Origin: Alphaproteobacteria bacterium
GTDB lineage: Bacteria; Pseudomonadota; Alphaproteobacteria; UBA828
DNA length: 50,949 bases
Reading direction: 5' to 3'
Assembly: GCA_022826345.1 (NCBI GenBank)
Contig: JAJDVB010000011.1
Span: forward strand, 1 to 50,949
Shown here: positions 24,659 through 33,130 of the stretch, in pieces
Position numbering within the stretch: position 1 is the stretch's first letter
How the letters are laid out: the number at the start of each line of letters is the position of its first letter
Notes under the pieces: model-generated
The model's input: only the letters and a program-made list of their open reading frames with translations
What the model was told of the DNA's origin: nothing
The model's database searches: none
Translations under genes and position numbers: made by a program

Positions 24659-25645
24659 TCACGCGCCGATGCGCTCGGGCGCGCGGGAGAAGTCGTGCTC
24701 GGCCTCGATCATGCGCAGGGTGCCGGTGCGCGAGCGCATGACCACCGAGCTGGTGCGCGCGCCGTGGGGAAGCCGCGAGACGCCACGCAGCATGGCGCCG
24801 TCGGTCACTCCGGTCGCGCAGAACATCACCTCGCCGCCGGCAAGCTCGTGCAGGCTGTATTTGCGCTTGAGATCGGTGACGCCCATCGCCCGCGCGCGCT
24901 TCTTCTCGTCGTCGTTGCGGAAGACCAACCGGCCCATCATCTGGCCGCCGATACAGCGGAGCGCCGCAGCCGCGAGCACGCCCTCGGGCGCGCCGCCGAT
25001 CCCCATATAGATGTCGACGGTGCGGTTGAGCCGCGTGGTCGCGATCACCCCGGCGACGTCGCCGTCTCGGATCAGCTGGATGCGGGCGCTGGTCTCGCGC
25101 ACCTTGGCGATCAGCTCCTCGTGCCGGGGCCGATCCAGGATCAGCACGGTCAGCTCGTTGACATCGCAGTCCTTCGCCTGCGCGAGCTTGGCGAGCGTGG
25201 TGGCCGGCGGATCGTCGAGGTCGACCAGTTCGTCCGGCAGCCCGTCGCCGACGGCGATCTTGTCCATGTAGGTATCGGGCGCGGCGAGGAAGCCGCCTTT
25301 CTCCGCCATTGCCAGCACGGCGAGCGCGTTGGGGCCGCCGGTGGCGCAAATCGTCGTGCCTTCAAGCGGGTCGAGCGCGACATCGAGGCTCGGCCCCTTG
25401 CCGGTGCCCACGCTCTCGCCGATGAAGAGCATCGGTGCCTCATCCCGCTCGCCTTCGCCGATCACCACCGTGCCGTCGATGTCGAGCGCGTTGAGGCCCC
25501 GCCGCATGGCATCGACGGCGGCCTGGTCGGCGGCCATCTCGTCACCCCGGCCGATCAGCCGGGCCGCCGCGCGGGCCGCGGCCTCGGTCACGCGCACCGC
25601 GTCCAGCGCCAGGTTCCGGTCGAGGGAGATCGCCGCGTCTGCCAT
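24659..25645 (-). CDS. glpX: Class II fructose-1,6-bisphosphatase
   Basis: Gluconeogenic enzyme converting fructose-1,6-bisphosphate to fructose-6-phosphate (328 residues, normal length). Signature parts are DGTVVIGEGERDEAPMLFIG (metal site), the sugar-phosphatase motif DPLEGTTICATGGPNALAVL, and IRDGDVAGVIATTR. The C-terminal part has DIYMGIGGAPEGVLAAAALR with GGQMMGRLVFRNDDE. It lies 9 nt downstream of hom and is co-transcribed with it and recJ. Some family members also act on sedoheptulose bisphosphate; that cannot be judged here. Confidence 0.95.
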   Translation of the reverse strand: MADAAISLDRNLALDAVRVTEAAARAAARLIGRGDEMAADQAAVDAMRRGLNALDIDGTVVIGEGERDEAPMLFIGESVGTGKGPSLDVALDPLEGTTICATGGPNALAVLAMAEKGGFLAAPDTYMDKIAVGDGLPDELVDLDDPPATTLAKLAQAKDCDVNELTVLILDRPRHEELIAKVRETSARIQLIRDGDVAGVIATTRLNRTVDIYMGIGGAPEGVLAAAALRCIGGQMMGRLVFRNDDEKKRARAMGVTDLKRKYSLHELAGGEVMFCATGVTDGAMLRGVSRLPHGARTSSVVMRSRTGTLRMIEAEHDFSRAPERIGA

Positions 25646-25654
25646 GGACGCCCC

Positions 25655-26962
25655 CTAGAACGCTTCGATCCGGATCATGCGCGGCGGTTCCAGCACCGTG
25701 TCGAGGCGGTCGATGGCGGCGAGCGCGCTCACTACCGCTGCTTCATGCGCCTCGTGGGTGGTGAGCACCACGGGAACCAACTCGCCAGGGTTCCGTCCGC
25801 GCTGCAGCATGGCTTCCACGGAGACCTGCTCGTCGCGCAGACAGGCGGCGATGCCGGCAATCACGCCCGGCTTGTCCACCACCATCAGGCGAATGTAGTA
25901 GGCGCCCACGTGGTGGTCCATGGGCTTCGCCGCTGGCCGTGCCGTGCCTGCCGCGCCGGCGGGGAAGGCCGGCATGATCTGCCCGCGCGCGATGTCGACG
26001 AGGTCAGCGACCACCGCCGATGCGGTCGGTCCAGCACCGGCGCCAGGGCCTTCGAAGAGCGCGCTACCGATCCGATCGCCCTCCGCCACCACGGCGTTGA
26101 AGACGCCGTCGATTCGGGCGATGGGCGCCGATTCGCGGATCATGCAGGGATGCACCCGCTGGGTGATCGCGGTCTCGTCGGCGCGGGCAATCCCTAAGAG
26201 CTTGACCCGGTAGCCGAGCTCGATGGCGAAGCCGATGTCGAGCGCGCTGACGTGGCGAATGCCCTCCACGTGCACGGCGTCGAAGTCGACCGGGCTGCCG
26301 AACACGACGCTGGCGAGGATCGCGAGCTTGTGGGCCGCGTCGATGCCGTCGATGTCGGTTGAAGGGTCGGCCTCTGCGTAGCCGAGCTCCTGCGCCTCCT
26401 GGAGCACGGAGTCGAAATCGCGCGCCTGGCCGGCCCGCACCGATTCGTGCATCGCCGTCATGATGTAGTTGCAAGTGCCGTTCAGGATGCCGTAGACGCC
26501 GCCGATCCGGTTTCCGGCGAGGCCCTCGCGCAGCGCCTTGACGATGGGGATGCCGCCGGCGACTGCGGCCTCGTAGCCGAGGTGGCGCTCCGCCTGCCGG
26601 GCGGCCTCCGCGAGTGCCGCCCCGTGATGGGCGAGCAGGGCCTTGTTCGCGGTCACGAGGTGCTTGCCGTTGGCGAAGGCGGCCTCGGAGAGCGCCCGCG
26701 CGATCCCCTCCGAGCCCCCGATCAGCTCGACCACGACATCGACGGCGGGGTGGGCGGCAAGCGCCCGGGCGTCGTCACACCAGTCAAGCCCGTCGAGCGG
26801 GACCCCGCGATCCTTGCTCCTGTCGAGGGCGGAGACCGCCACCACTTCGATCGACCGGCCCGTTCGTTGCTCCAGCAGCCCTGCATTGTCGCGCAGCAGC
26901 GCCAGCACGCCGCAGCCGACAGTACCCAGCCCGGCGACGCCGATACGTAGCGGTTCAGACAT
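25655..26962 (-). CDS. hom: Homoserine dehydrogenase
   Basis: NAD(P)H-dependent reduction of aspartate semialdehyde to homoserine, the branch to threonine and methionine. The 435-residue protein has the Rossmann motif GVAGLGTVGCGVL at the N-terminus, the substrate region ANKALLAHHGAALAE, GGIPIVKALREGLAGNRI, and ILNGTCNYIMTAM followed by AEADPSTDIDGIDAAHKLAI. A C-terminal ACT domain (VVDKPGVIAGIAACLRDEQV, about residues 350-435) implies allosteric control, usually by threonine. The ribosome site is weak. In many alphaproteobacteria an aminotransferase gene precedes hom; here a short gap and a lipoprotein gene do. Confidence 0.95.
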   Translation of the reverse strand: MSEPLRIGVAGLGTVGCGVLALLRDNAGLLEQRTGRSIEVVAVSALDRSKDRGVPLDGLDWCDDARALAAHPAVDVVVELIGGSEGIARALSEAAFANGKHLVTANKALLAHHGAALAEAARQAERHLGYEAAVAGGIPIVKALREGLAGNRIGGVYGILNGTCNYIMTAMHESVRAGQARDFDSVLQEAQELGYAEADPSTDIDGIDAAHKLAILASVVFGSPVDFDAVHVEGIRHVSALDIGFAIELGYRVKLLGIARADETAITQRVHPCMIRESAPIARIDGVFNAVVAEGDRIGSALFEGPGAGAGPTASAVVADLVDIARGQIMPAFPAGAAGTARPAAKPMDHHVGAYYIRLMVVDKPGVIAGIAACLRDEQVSVEAMLQRGRNPGELVPVVLTTHEAHEAAVVSALAAIDRLDTVLEPPRMIRIEAF

Positions 26963-27133
26963 GAAGATGTACTTTTTTCAGGTTGGTCTGTGGCGTCGGG
27001 TAAACGCGGCCGGCCGATCCACGACCGCCCGGTACACAGTGGGGGCGATAGGTCACGACAGGAGAGGGGTCTCGGCGGGCCGGTCGCGAGACGGGTGGTG
27101 CCGCAAGCCGGCGGAGGTCAGAGCAGGCTCCGT

Positions 27134-27547
27134 CTACTCCTCCACCGGCTGATACACGGCGCGAACCTGCGTCATCGGCTCTTCTGACTCCACCCGCGCA
27201 CGGAGCTCCTCGGCCGTGTGTTGCGCCTTCTCGCGGTCCGCCACCAGGCCGGCGGTCAGCTCAACACGCTCTTCCGCACTCGAAACGGCGGGCGCCTCGC
27301 TCGGCACTTCGCTGACCGAGCGGTAGGGCTCGTCACCGCTGGAGACGTCATCGCTGCCGAAGACCTCGTCGTCGTCCTCGACATAGCTGAACAGGTCGCC
27401 GATGTAGTCGGTCGTATCCTCGATCGCCGTGCATCCGGTCACGATGAGGCCGAGAGCAAGCGGCGCGATCGCGAGGAGCGCGAGCGGCCGCATCCGCTGC
27501 CGCCTGAGAGCGGGTGTGGTCTCCTGATGGTCCTGGGAATCGTGCAT
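27134..27547 (-). CDS. Small hypothetical lipoprotein
   Basis: A 137-residue protein with an atypically long N-region (MHDSQDHQETTPALRRQRMR) followed by a hydrophobic helix and a lipobox LIVTGC near residue 40, so it is probably a lipoprotein anchored after processing. The mature part is acidic (YVEDDDEVFGSDDVSSGDE) and then carries SVSEVPSEAPAVSSAEERVE with a charged helix GLVADREKAQHTAEELRARV. That second part looks like a pattern found in other alphaproteobacterial envelope proteins, but I cannot name the family. AGGAG lies 8 nt upstream of the ATG. It is divergent from phaC, with about 157 bp between. Function unknown. Confidence 0.65.
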   Translation of the reverse strand: MHDSQDHQETTPALRRQRMRPLALLAIAPLALGLIVTGCTAIEDTTDYIGDLFSYVEDDDEVFGSDDVSSGDEPYRSVSEVPSEAPAVSSAEERVELTAGLVADREKAQHTAEELRARVESEEPMTQVRAVYQPVEE

Positions 27548-27704
27548 GGGGAATTCTCCTGGTTGGCCGACGATGCCCTGCAACCGCCAGCGTTGAGAAC
27601 CGTCCGACTCGTGGGTAGCATATACGCAATTCAGATCATTCGCATTGGCGGGCGGCGGCCGACAGGCGCGCCTGCCAACCCACCCCGCACGGACACGGCT
27701 CACG

Positions 27705-29498
27705 ATGCCTGACGACCCGCCCGCCGCAGACGCGACGGAACACGACATGGCCGACCAACTCGTCGCCATTGCGCAGCAAAGCCAGCGGATCGCGGCGCGT
27801 TTCCTGAGCGGGCGGGGCGCGACAGGTGCCGGGGCGGCATCCGACCCGCTCAACCTGAGCGCCGCCCTGGGGGCGATGGCGCGCAGTCTGGCCGACGATC
27901 CGACGCCGCTGATCGACGCCCAGATGAAGTGGTGGGACGGCTATCTCAGGCTGTGGCAGCAGGGCGCGCAGCGCCTGCAGGCCGAAGAGCCCGCCGAGCC
28001 CGTGGTCGAGCCCGCGCCAGACGACCGGCGCTTTCGCGATCCGGCCTGGACCGAGAGCTGGGTCTTCGATCACCTGAAGCAGTCGTATCTGCTGACCGCC
28101 GCCTGCATGCAGTCGGCGGTGGGGAATCTGCGCGGCCTCGACGAGAAGGACGCCGCCAAGCTCGCCTTCTACACGCGTCAGTTCGTCGATGCGCTGGCGC
28201 CCACCAACTTCCTCGCCACCAATCCCGCCGCACTCAAGGAGACCGCCGAGACCAGGGGCGAGAACTTGTTGAGGGGCCTGCGCAATGTGCTCGACGATCT
28301 GGAGCGCAACGAGGGCCGGTTCGGGCCCCACATGTCGGACGAGGGCCATTTCACTCTAGGCGAGACCATCGCCACGACGCCAGGAAAGATCGTCTTTCAG
28401 AACGACCTGATGCAACTGATCCAGTACGCGCCAAGCACGGAGACGGTGTTTCGCCGGCCGCTCCTGATCGTGCCGCCCTGGATCAACAAGTACTACGTGC
28501 TCGACCTCCGGCCGAAGAACTCCTTCGTCAGGTGGGCGGTCTCCAAGGGCTATACGGTCTTCATGATCTCGTGGGTCAACCCTGACGACCGGCTCGCGGA
28601 GAAGACCTTCGAGGACTACATGGTGGAAGGCCCGCTGGCGGCGCTAGATGCGATCGAGCAGGCGACGGGCGAGCGCGATATCGCGGCGATCGGCTACTGC
28701 CTGGGCGGCACGCTCACGGCGGCGACCCTCGCTTACCTTGCGGCACGGGACGACAAGCGGATCAGGAGCGCGACCTTCTTCGCCTCCCTCGTCGATTTCG
28801 CCGAGCCCGGCGAGCTCGGCGTCTTCATCGACGATGCCCAACTCGAGTCGCTCGAGGCCATGATGGCGGAGAAGGGCTATCTCGACGGCCGTCACATGGC
28901 CACGACCTTCAACATGCTGCGCGCCAACGACCTGATCTGGTCCTTCGTCGTCAACAACTACCTGCTCGGCCGCGAGCCGCTGCCCTTCGACCTGCTCTTC
29001 TGGAATTCGGATTCCACACGCATGCCGGCGGCGATGCACGGCTTCTACCTGCGCAAGATGTATCAGGAGAACTTGCTGGCTCGACCGGAGGGCCTTCGCC
29101 TCGCCGGCGTTCCCATCGACCTCGGCCGCATCGACATCCCGACCTATATCGTGGCGACGCGGGAGGACCACATCGCGCCGTGGCAGTCATGCTTCGCCGC
29201 CTGCGGGCTCTACCGGGGGCAGCGCCGCTTCGTTCTCGGCGCCTCCGGTCATATCGCCGGCATCATCAATCCGCCGGAGGCCGGCAAGTACGGCTATTGG
29301 ACCGGCCCGGTCGTGGAGGCGCAGAGCGCCGACGGCTGGCTCGCCGCCGCCGAGCACCACGAAGGCTCGTGGTGGAACGACTGGCACGCCTGGCAGCGCC
29401 GCCGCTCAGGCGGCAAGAAGGTGCCGGCGCGCGTTCCCGGCTCAGGCGCGCTCAGGCCGATCGAGGACGCGCCGGGCGCCTACGTCCTGGCGAAGTAG
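27705..29498 (+). CDS. phaC: Class I poly(3-hydroxyalkanoate) synthase
   Basis: Polymerises hydroxyacyl-CoA into storage polyester at the granule surface (597 residues, typical class I length). The catalytic triad is visible: C332 in the lipase-like box GYCLGG, D488 in ATREDHIAPW and H516 in LGASGHIAGIINPP. Other marks are RRPLLIVPPWINKYYVLDLR, SWVNPDDRLAEKTFEDY and NNYLLGREPLPFDLLFWNSD. ATG at 27705 (MPDDPPAADATE) is preferred over an upstream in-frame codon. phaA, phaB and phasin genes are not adjacent. Its last 47 nt overlap the end of the convergent carbonic anhydrase gene. Confidence 0.95.
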   Translation: MPDDPPAADATEHDMADQLVAIAQQSQRIAARFLSGRGATGAGAASDPLNLSAALGAMARSLADDPTPLIDAQMKWWDGYLRLWQQGAQRLQAEEPAEPVVEPAPDDRRFRDPAWTESWVFDHLKQSYLLTAACMQSAVGNLRGLDEKDAAKLAFYTRQFVDALAPTNFLATNPAALKETAETRGENLLRGLRNVLDDLERNEGRFGPHMSDEGHFTLGETIATTPGKIVFQNDLMQLIQYAPSTETVFRRPLLIVPPWINKYYVLDLRPKNSFVRWAVSKGYTVFMISWVNPDDRLAEKTFEDYMVEGPLAALDAIEQATGERDIAAIGYCLGGTLTAATLAYLAARDDKRIRSATFFASLVDFAEPGELGVFIDDAQLESLEAMMAEKGYLDGRHMATTFNMLRANDLIWSFVVNNYLLGREPLPFDLLFWNSDSTRMPAAMHGFYLRKMYQENLLARPEGLRLAGVPIDLGRIDIPTYIVATREDHIAPWQSCFAACGLYRGQRRFVLGASGHIAGIINPPEAGKYGYWTGPVVEAQSADGWLAAAEHHEGSWWNDWHAWQRRRSGGKKVPARVPGSGALRPIEDAPGAYVLAK

Positions 29499-30045
29499 CT
29501 GCGGACGCCCGCTGCGGCGGGCCCGACGATGCCCGGTACTCGCCGGCGCGGTTGGCGTAGCGCCGGGCGATGGTTGTGATGGTCTCGCGCTCGGCATTGC
29601 TCACCATGCGCACGGCCTTTGCCGGCCGGCCCATCCACATCTCGCCGCTCTTGACCCGCTTGCCCGGCGTTACCAGCGCGCCGGCGGCGACCCAGGCGCC
29701 GGTCTCCACCACCGCGAAGTCCATCACGGTCGCCCCCATGCCAATCATGCAGGCGTCTTTCAGGATGCAGGCGTGCAGCAGGCACATGTGGCCCACCACC
29801 ACGTCGTCGCCGATGAGCGTGGGGCCGTCGGCGGTCGCGGTGTGGATGATCGTGCCGTCCTGGACGTTGCTGCGCGCGCCCATGCGGATGTAGTTCACGT
29901 CGCCTCTGAGGACGCAGTTGAACCAGATGCTCGACTGTGCCCCCATGATGACATCGCCGATCACGGCGCTGCCGGCGGCAACAAAAGCGCTCGGCGCCAG
30001 CTGCGGCCAGCGGTGGCGATAGGGGAGCAGCAGGCCGGCGGACAT
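29452..30045 (-). CDS. Gamma-class carbonic anhydrase family protein
   Basis: Left-handed beta-helix hexapeptide protein (197 residues) probably forming a trimer. Hexapeptide repeats run from about residue 15 to 140 (VAAGSAVIGDVIMGAQSSIW and following). The three zinc-type histidines are visible in DGTIIHT and in VVGHMCLLH. RGDVNYIRMGARSNVQDG is the standard family block. The last 30 or so residues are a Pro/Arg-rich tail not needed by the fold, and they overlap phaC antisense by 47 nt. Many family members lack demonstrated carbonic anhydrase activity, so the reaction is uncertain. It follows argC by 13 nt on the same strand. Confidence 0.85.
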   Translation of the reverse strand: MSAGLLLPYRHRWPQLAPSAFVAAGSAVIGDVIMGAQSSIWFNCVLRGDVNYIRMGARSNVQDGTIIHTATADGPTLIGDDVVVGHMCLLHACILKDACMIGMGATVMDFAVVETGAWVAAGALVTPGKRVKSGEMWMGRPAKAVRMVSNAERETITTIARRYANRAGEYRASSGPPQRASAATSPGRRRPARPRSA

Positions 30046-30058
30046 GGACTCCTGCGCT

Positions 30059-31117
30059 CTAAGGAAAGAGCGGCGCCTGCTCGAGCCCTGTCGTCTCGGG
30101 CAGGGCGTGCATCAGGTTCATGTTCTGGATCGCCTGGCCCGATGCTCCCTTGACCAGATTGTCGATGGCCGAGATTAGGATCGCGCGCCCCTCGATGCGG
30201 TCGTCGAAGACCCCGATGAGGCAGTGGTTGGAGCCCCGCACGTGGCGCGTCGCCGGCGCCGCACCCGCCGGCAGCAGGCGCACGAACGGCTCGTCCGCGT
30301 AGCGCCGGGCGAGGGCCTTGCGCATGGCATCGGCGCCCGCGCGGCTGCGCACGTAGATCGTCGCCAGGATGCCCCGGTTCATGGGCATGAGGTGGGGCGT
30401 GAAGTTGACCCGGACCGGCGCGCCGGCTGCCGCCGAGAGGCCCTGCTCGATCTCGGGCGCGTGGCGGTGGGCGGCGATGCCGTAGGCGTGCACGCCCTCG
30501 CCGACCTCGGCGAAGAGGCTTCCCTGCTTGGCCTCGCGCCCTGCGCCGGAAACACCCGACTTGGCATCGATGATGATGTCGTCGCTCTCGATCAGCCCCT
30601 CTTCGAGCAGCGGCGCCAGCGGCAGCTGGGCGGAGGTCGGGTAGCAGCCAGGGTTCGCCACCAGGCGGGCGCTGCGGACTTCCTCGCGCGCGAGCTCGGT
30701 CAGCCCGTAGACCGCCTCGGCCTGCAGCGCCACGGCGCCGTGCGTCCGCCCGTACCATTCGGCATAGACCTCGGGGTCGGCGAGCCGGAAGTCGGCAGAG
30801 AGGTCCACCACCTTCAAATGGCCGGGGAGCACGGCAATGACCTCCTGCGTGGTGCCGTGGGGCAGGCAGCAGAAGACCGCATCCAGCGTGTCCCAGGCGG
30901 CATCCTCGATCTTGACGAGGTCGGGGAAGCCCGCGCCGTCGAGATGGGGAAAGACCGAACCCAGGCTCTGGCCCGCGCGCCGCTCGGCGGTCAGCACGCC
31001 GACCGAGAAGCCGTCGTGATGAGCCAGCAGGCGCAGCAGCTCGCCGCCGGTATAGCCGCTCGCGCCGAGCACGCCGACGCGCGCGGTGTTGCCCGTGCCT
31101 GAGGAGGAGGGGCTCAT
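30059..31117 (-). CDS. argC: N-acetyl-gamma-glutamyl-phosphate reductase
   Basis: Third step of arginine biosynthesis, reducing N-acetylglutamyl phosphate to the semialdehyde with NADPH. The 352-residue length is typical. Seen are the nucleotide motif GVLGASGYTGGELLRLLAHH, the active-site Cys in LVANPGCYPTSAQLPL, SGVSGAGREAKQGSLFAEV, and FTPHLMPMNRGILATIYV with the downstream RGSNHCLIGVF block. It sits 57 nt downstream of rpsI, matching the alphaproteobacterial rplM-rpsI-argC order. Confidence 0.95.
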   Translation of the reverse strand: MSPSSSGTGNTARVGVLGASGYTGGELLRLLAHHDGFSVGVLTAERRAGQSLGSVFPHLDGAGFPDLVKIEDAAWDTLDAVFCCLPHGTTQEVIAVLPGHLKVVDLSADFRLADPEVYAEWYGRTHGAVALQAEAVYGLTELAREEVRSARLVANPGCYPTSAQLPLAPLLEEGLIESDDIIIDAKSGVSGAGREAKQGSLFAEVGEGVHAYGIAAHRHAPEIEQGLSAAAGAPVRVNFTPHLMPMNRGILATIYVRSRAGADAMRKALARRYADEPFVRLLPAGAAPATRHVRGSNHCLIGVFDDRIEGRAILISAIDNLVKGASGQAIQNMNLMHALPETTGLEQAPLFP

Positions 31118-31174
31118 GGATAGCCTATTTCGATCGCGAGAGCCGGAGGAGAAGGCGCGCCGGCGACGCCTGAC

Positions 31175-31657
31175 CTAGCGCTTCGAGAACTGGAAGCTGC
31201 GTCGGGCCTTGCGCTTGCCGTACTTCTTGCGCTCCACGACGCGGCTGTCGCGGGTGAGGAAGCCGCCGGACTTGAGCATCTTGCGCAGCTCAGGCTCGCG
31301 CGCCGCGAGCGCCCGACTGATGCCGTGACGCAGCGCCCCGGCCTGACCAGAGAGGCCGCCGCCCTTGACCGTGCAGATGACATCGTACTGGGTGCGGCGC
31401 CCGACCAGCTCCGCCGGCTGGTTGATGATCATCCGGAGCGCCGGGCGGGCGAAGTAGTCCTCCACCGGGCGCTTGTTGACCGTGATCGTGCCGATGCCGG
31501 GCCGCAGCCAGACGCGCGCAACCGCGTCCTTGCGCTTGCCGGTCGAGTAGGTACGGCCGAGCCGGTCGATCTGCGGCTCGGGCTCGATGTCGGCGTCAGG
31601 CCGGGCGACCTCGCCGAGCTCGGCAAGGCTGGTCAGGGTCTTCGGCTCGTCAGCCAC
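31175..31657 (-). CDS. rpsI: 30S ribosomal protein S9
   Basis: Small-subunit ribosomal protein whose C-terminal tail reaches the P-site tRNA. The 160-residue product has an acidic N-terminal extension of about 30 residues common in alphaproteobacteria, then the core [39 protein letters not shown] and the basic end [16 protein letters not shown]. Its start overlaps the end of rplM by 8 nt, so translation is likely coupled. Single-copy essential gene. Confidence 0.97.
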   Translation of the reverse strand: MADEPKTLTSLAELGEVARPDADIEPEPQIDRLGRTYSTGKRKDAVARVWLRPGIGTITVNKRPVEDYFARPALRMIINQPAELVGRRTQYDVICTVKGGGLSGQAGALRHGISRALAAREPELRKMLKSGGFLTRDSRVVERKKYGKRKARRSFQFSKR

Positions 31658-32123
31658 GGAGCGTGCTCCTCGCGTTCTTCGGATTCATCGCGGCGATATC
31701 GAGGGGCTCAGGCTGCTGCGCCTCGTGCGGATGGTCCGGGCCGGGGTAGACCTTGAGGTTCGCCATCTGACGGCGTCCCAGGGGGCCCTTGGGGATCATC
31801 CGCTGAACCGCCTTGATCACCACTTCCTCGGGCTTCTTGCCGCCGAGGATGCGGGCCGCCGTGCGGGTCTTGAGGCCGCCGGGATACCCGGTGTGGTGAT
31901 GGTACACCTTGTCTTCCCGCTTGCGTCCGGTGAGCCGGACCTTCCCGGCATTGACGATGATGATGTTGTCGCCGCAATCCATGTGCGGGGTGTAGCTCGG
32001 CTTGTGCTTGCCGCGCAGACGGGTCGCGACGATGCTGGCGAGCCGGCCGAGGACGAGGTCCTCCGCGTCCACCAGCATCCACTTCTTCTCGATTGTGGCA
32101 GGCGTTGCCGAGAAGGTTTTCAT
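31650..32123 (-). CDS. rplM: 50S ribosomal protein L13
   Basis: Early-assembly large-subunit protein (157 residues). Core blocks are [59 protein letters not shown] and [20 protein letters not shown]. The open frame extends nine codons further 5', but ATG at 32123 ([15 protein letters not shown]) gives the standard N-terminus. It leads the rplM-rpsI-argC unit behind a strong promoter 75-100 nt upstream. Confidence 0.97.
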   Translation of the reverse strand: MKTFSATPATIEKKWMLVDAEDLVLGRLASIVATRLRGKHKPSYTPHMDCGDNIIIVNAGKVRLTGRKREDKVYHHHTGYPGGLKTRTAARILGGKKPEEVVIKAVQRMIPKGPLGRRQMANLKVYPGPDHPHEAQQPEPLDIAAMNPKNARSTLRG

Positions 32124-32197
32124 TTCGCTCACGACGATGAGATGTGACAAAACGGCGCGCGGCCTCGTTCGGCTCTCGCCGGCCCGCGCGCCGCCGG

Positions 32198-32226
32198 GAG
32201 TATGCCACAGGACTTTGCCCAGTCAA
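32198..32226 (-). promoter_or_regulatory. Sigma70-type promoter of rplM-rpsI
   Basis: On the minus strand, TTGACT (32226-32221) and ATACTC (32203-32198) are separated by 17 nt. The -35 matches five of six consensus bases. Transcription would start near 32190, leaving a leader of about 65 nt before rplM. The position, between divergent genes and upstream of a ribosomal operon, supports it. Confidence 0.65.
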
Positions 32227-32289
32227 CGGCAGCGTTGCGGGGTGATGCGTGGCACTATTCGCAGGGAAAGATGACGGAGAATTTGGACC

Positions 32290-33102
32290 ATGTCCGATGT
32301 AGCGGGGAAGGTTGCACTCGTCACCGGCGGCGGCACCGGGATCGGCAAGGGCGTCGCGCTGCTGTTCGCGCGCGAGGGCATGAGGCTCGCCCTCAACGGG
32401 CTGGAGCATGCGCCGACCGCCGACAATCAGTACGAGACGAAGCACATCGGCGGTTACACCGCAGCCCTGGCCGTGGCGGAGGAGATTGGCGGCGACGCCA
32501 TCGCCATCGACGCGGACGTGGCTAACGCCGGAGCCGTCGACGCCATGTTCGCGCAGACGGTCGAGCGCTTCGGCCGGGTCGATGTGGTGGTCAACGCGGC
32601 TGGCGTGATCACCGCCCGCCCGATCGCCGAGATGAGCGAGGCGGAGTGGGACAACATCATGGACGTGAACGCCAAGGGCACATTCCTCGTGAACAAGGCG
32701 GCGGTCGTCCAGATGCGCGCGCAGGGCGATGGCGGGCGGATCGTCAACATCTCCTCGGTCGCGGGAAAGTTCGGCACCGCGACGCTCTCGCACTACTGCG
32801 CATCCAAGTTCGCGGTGATCGGCTTCTCGAACGCGCTGGCCAAGGAGGTCGCGCGCGAGGGCATCACGGTGAACTGCATCTGCCCCGGCATCGTAGGCAC
32901 GCAAATGTGGACGCTGCTCAACGTCGCCTTCGGGGAATCGGGGGAGACGCCGGAGCAGACCTACGCACGCTTCATCGAGGGCTACATTCCCCAGGGCGTG
33001 CCGCAGACCGAGGAGGACATGGCGGAGCTCGCGCTCTATCTCGTGCGGGCTCCCCATGTCACCGGCCAAGCCATCAACCTGGACGGCGGCGCTGCTCTGT
33101 AG
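32290..33102 (+). CDS. Short-chain dehydrogenase/reductase (SDR)
   Basis: NAD(P)-dependent oxidoreductase of the classical SDR family (270 residues). The cofactor motif is TGGGTGIGKG (about residue 12), the structural motif is NAAG, the catalytic Ser lies in NISSVAG and the Tyr/Lys pair in YCASK; PGIVGTQMW follows, and the C-terminus is TGQAINLDGGAAL. A small insertion (HAPTADNQYETKHIGGY, about residues 39-55) sits where the cofactor-specificity loop is usually compact. The substrate is not evident; the convergent GMC oxidoreductase and UxaA-type dehydratase suggest sugar or polyol metabolism. It is divergent from rplM. Confidence 0.88.
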   Translation: MSDVAGKVALVTGGGTGIGKGVALLFAREGMRLALNGLEHAPTADNQYETKHIGGYTAALAVAEEIGGDAIAIDADVANAGAVDAMFAQTVERFGRVDVVVNAAGVITARPIAEMSEAEWDNIMDVNAKGTFLVNKAAVVQMRAQGDGGRIVNISSVAGKFGTATLSHYCASKFAVIGFSNALAKEVAREGITVNCICPGIVGTQMWTLLNVAFGESGETPEQTYARFIEGYIPQGVPQTEEDMAELALYLVRAPHVTGQAINLDGGAAL

Positions 33103-33130
33103 AATCTGAGCCGGGACGTCCCGCTTCCGG

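Noticed and set aside
23042..26197. A 1051-codon plus-strand open frame opposite recJ, glpX and hom
   Set aside because: It is antisense to three well-recognised genes, spans their junctions, is rich in Arg, His, Ala and Gly as expected of a GC-driven shadow, and has no family motif.
31708..33069. A 453-codon minus-strand frame spanning rplM and the SDR gene
   Set aside because: It runs antisense through the SDR and then out of frame through rplM and across the rplM promoter; not a plausible protein.
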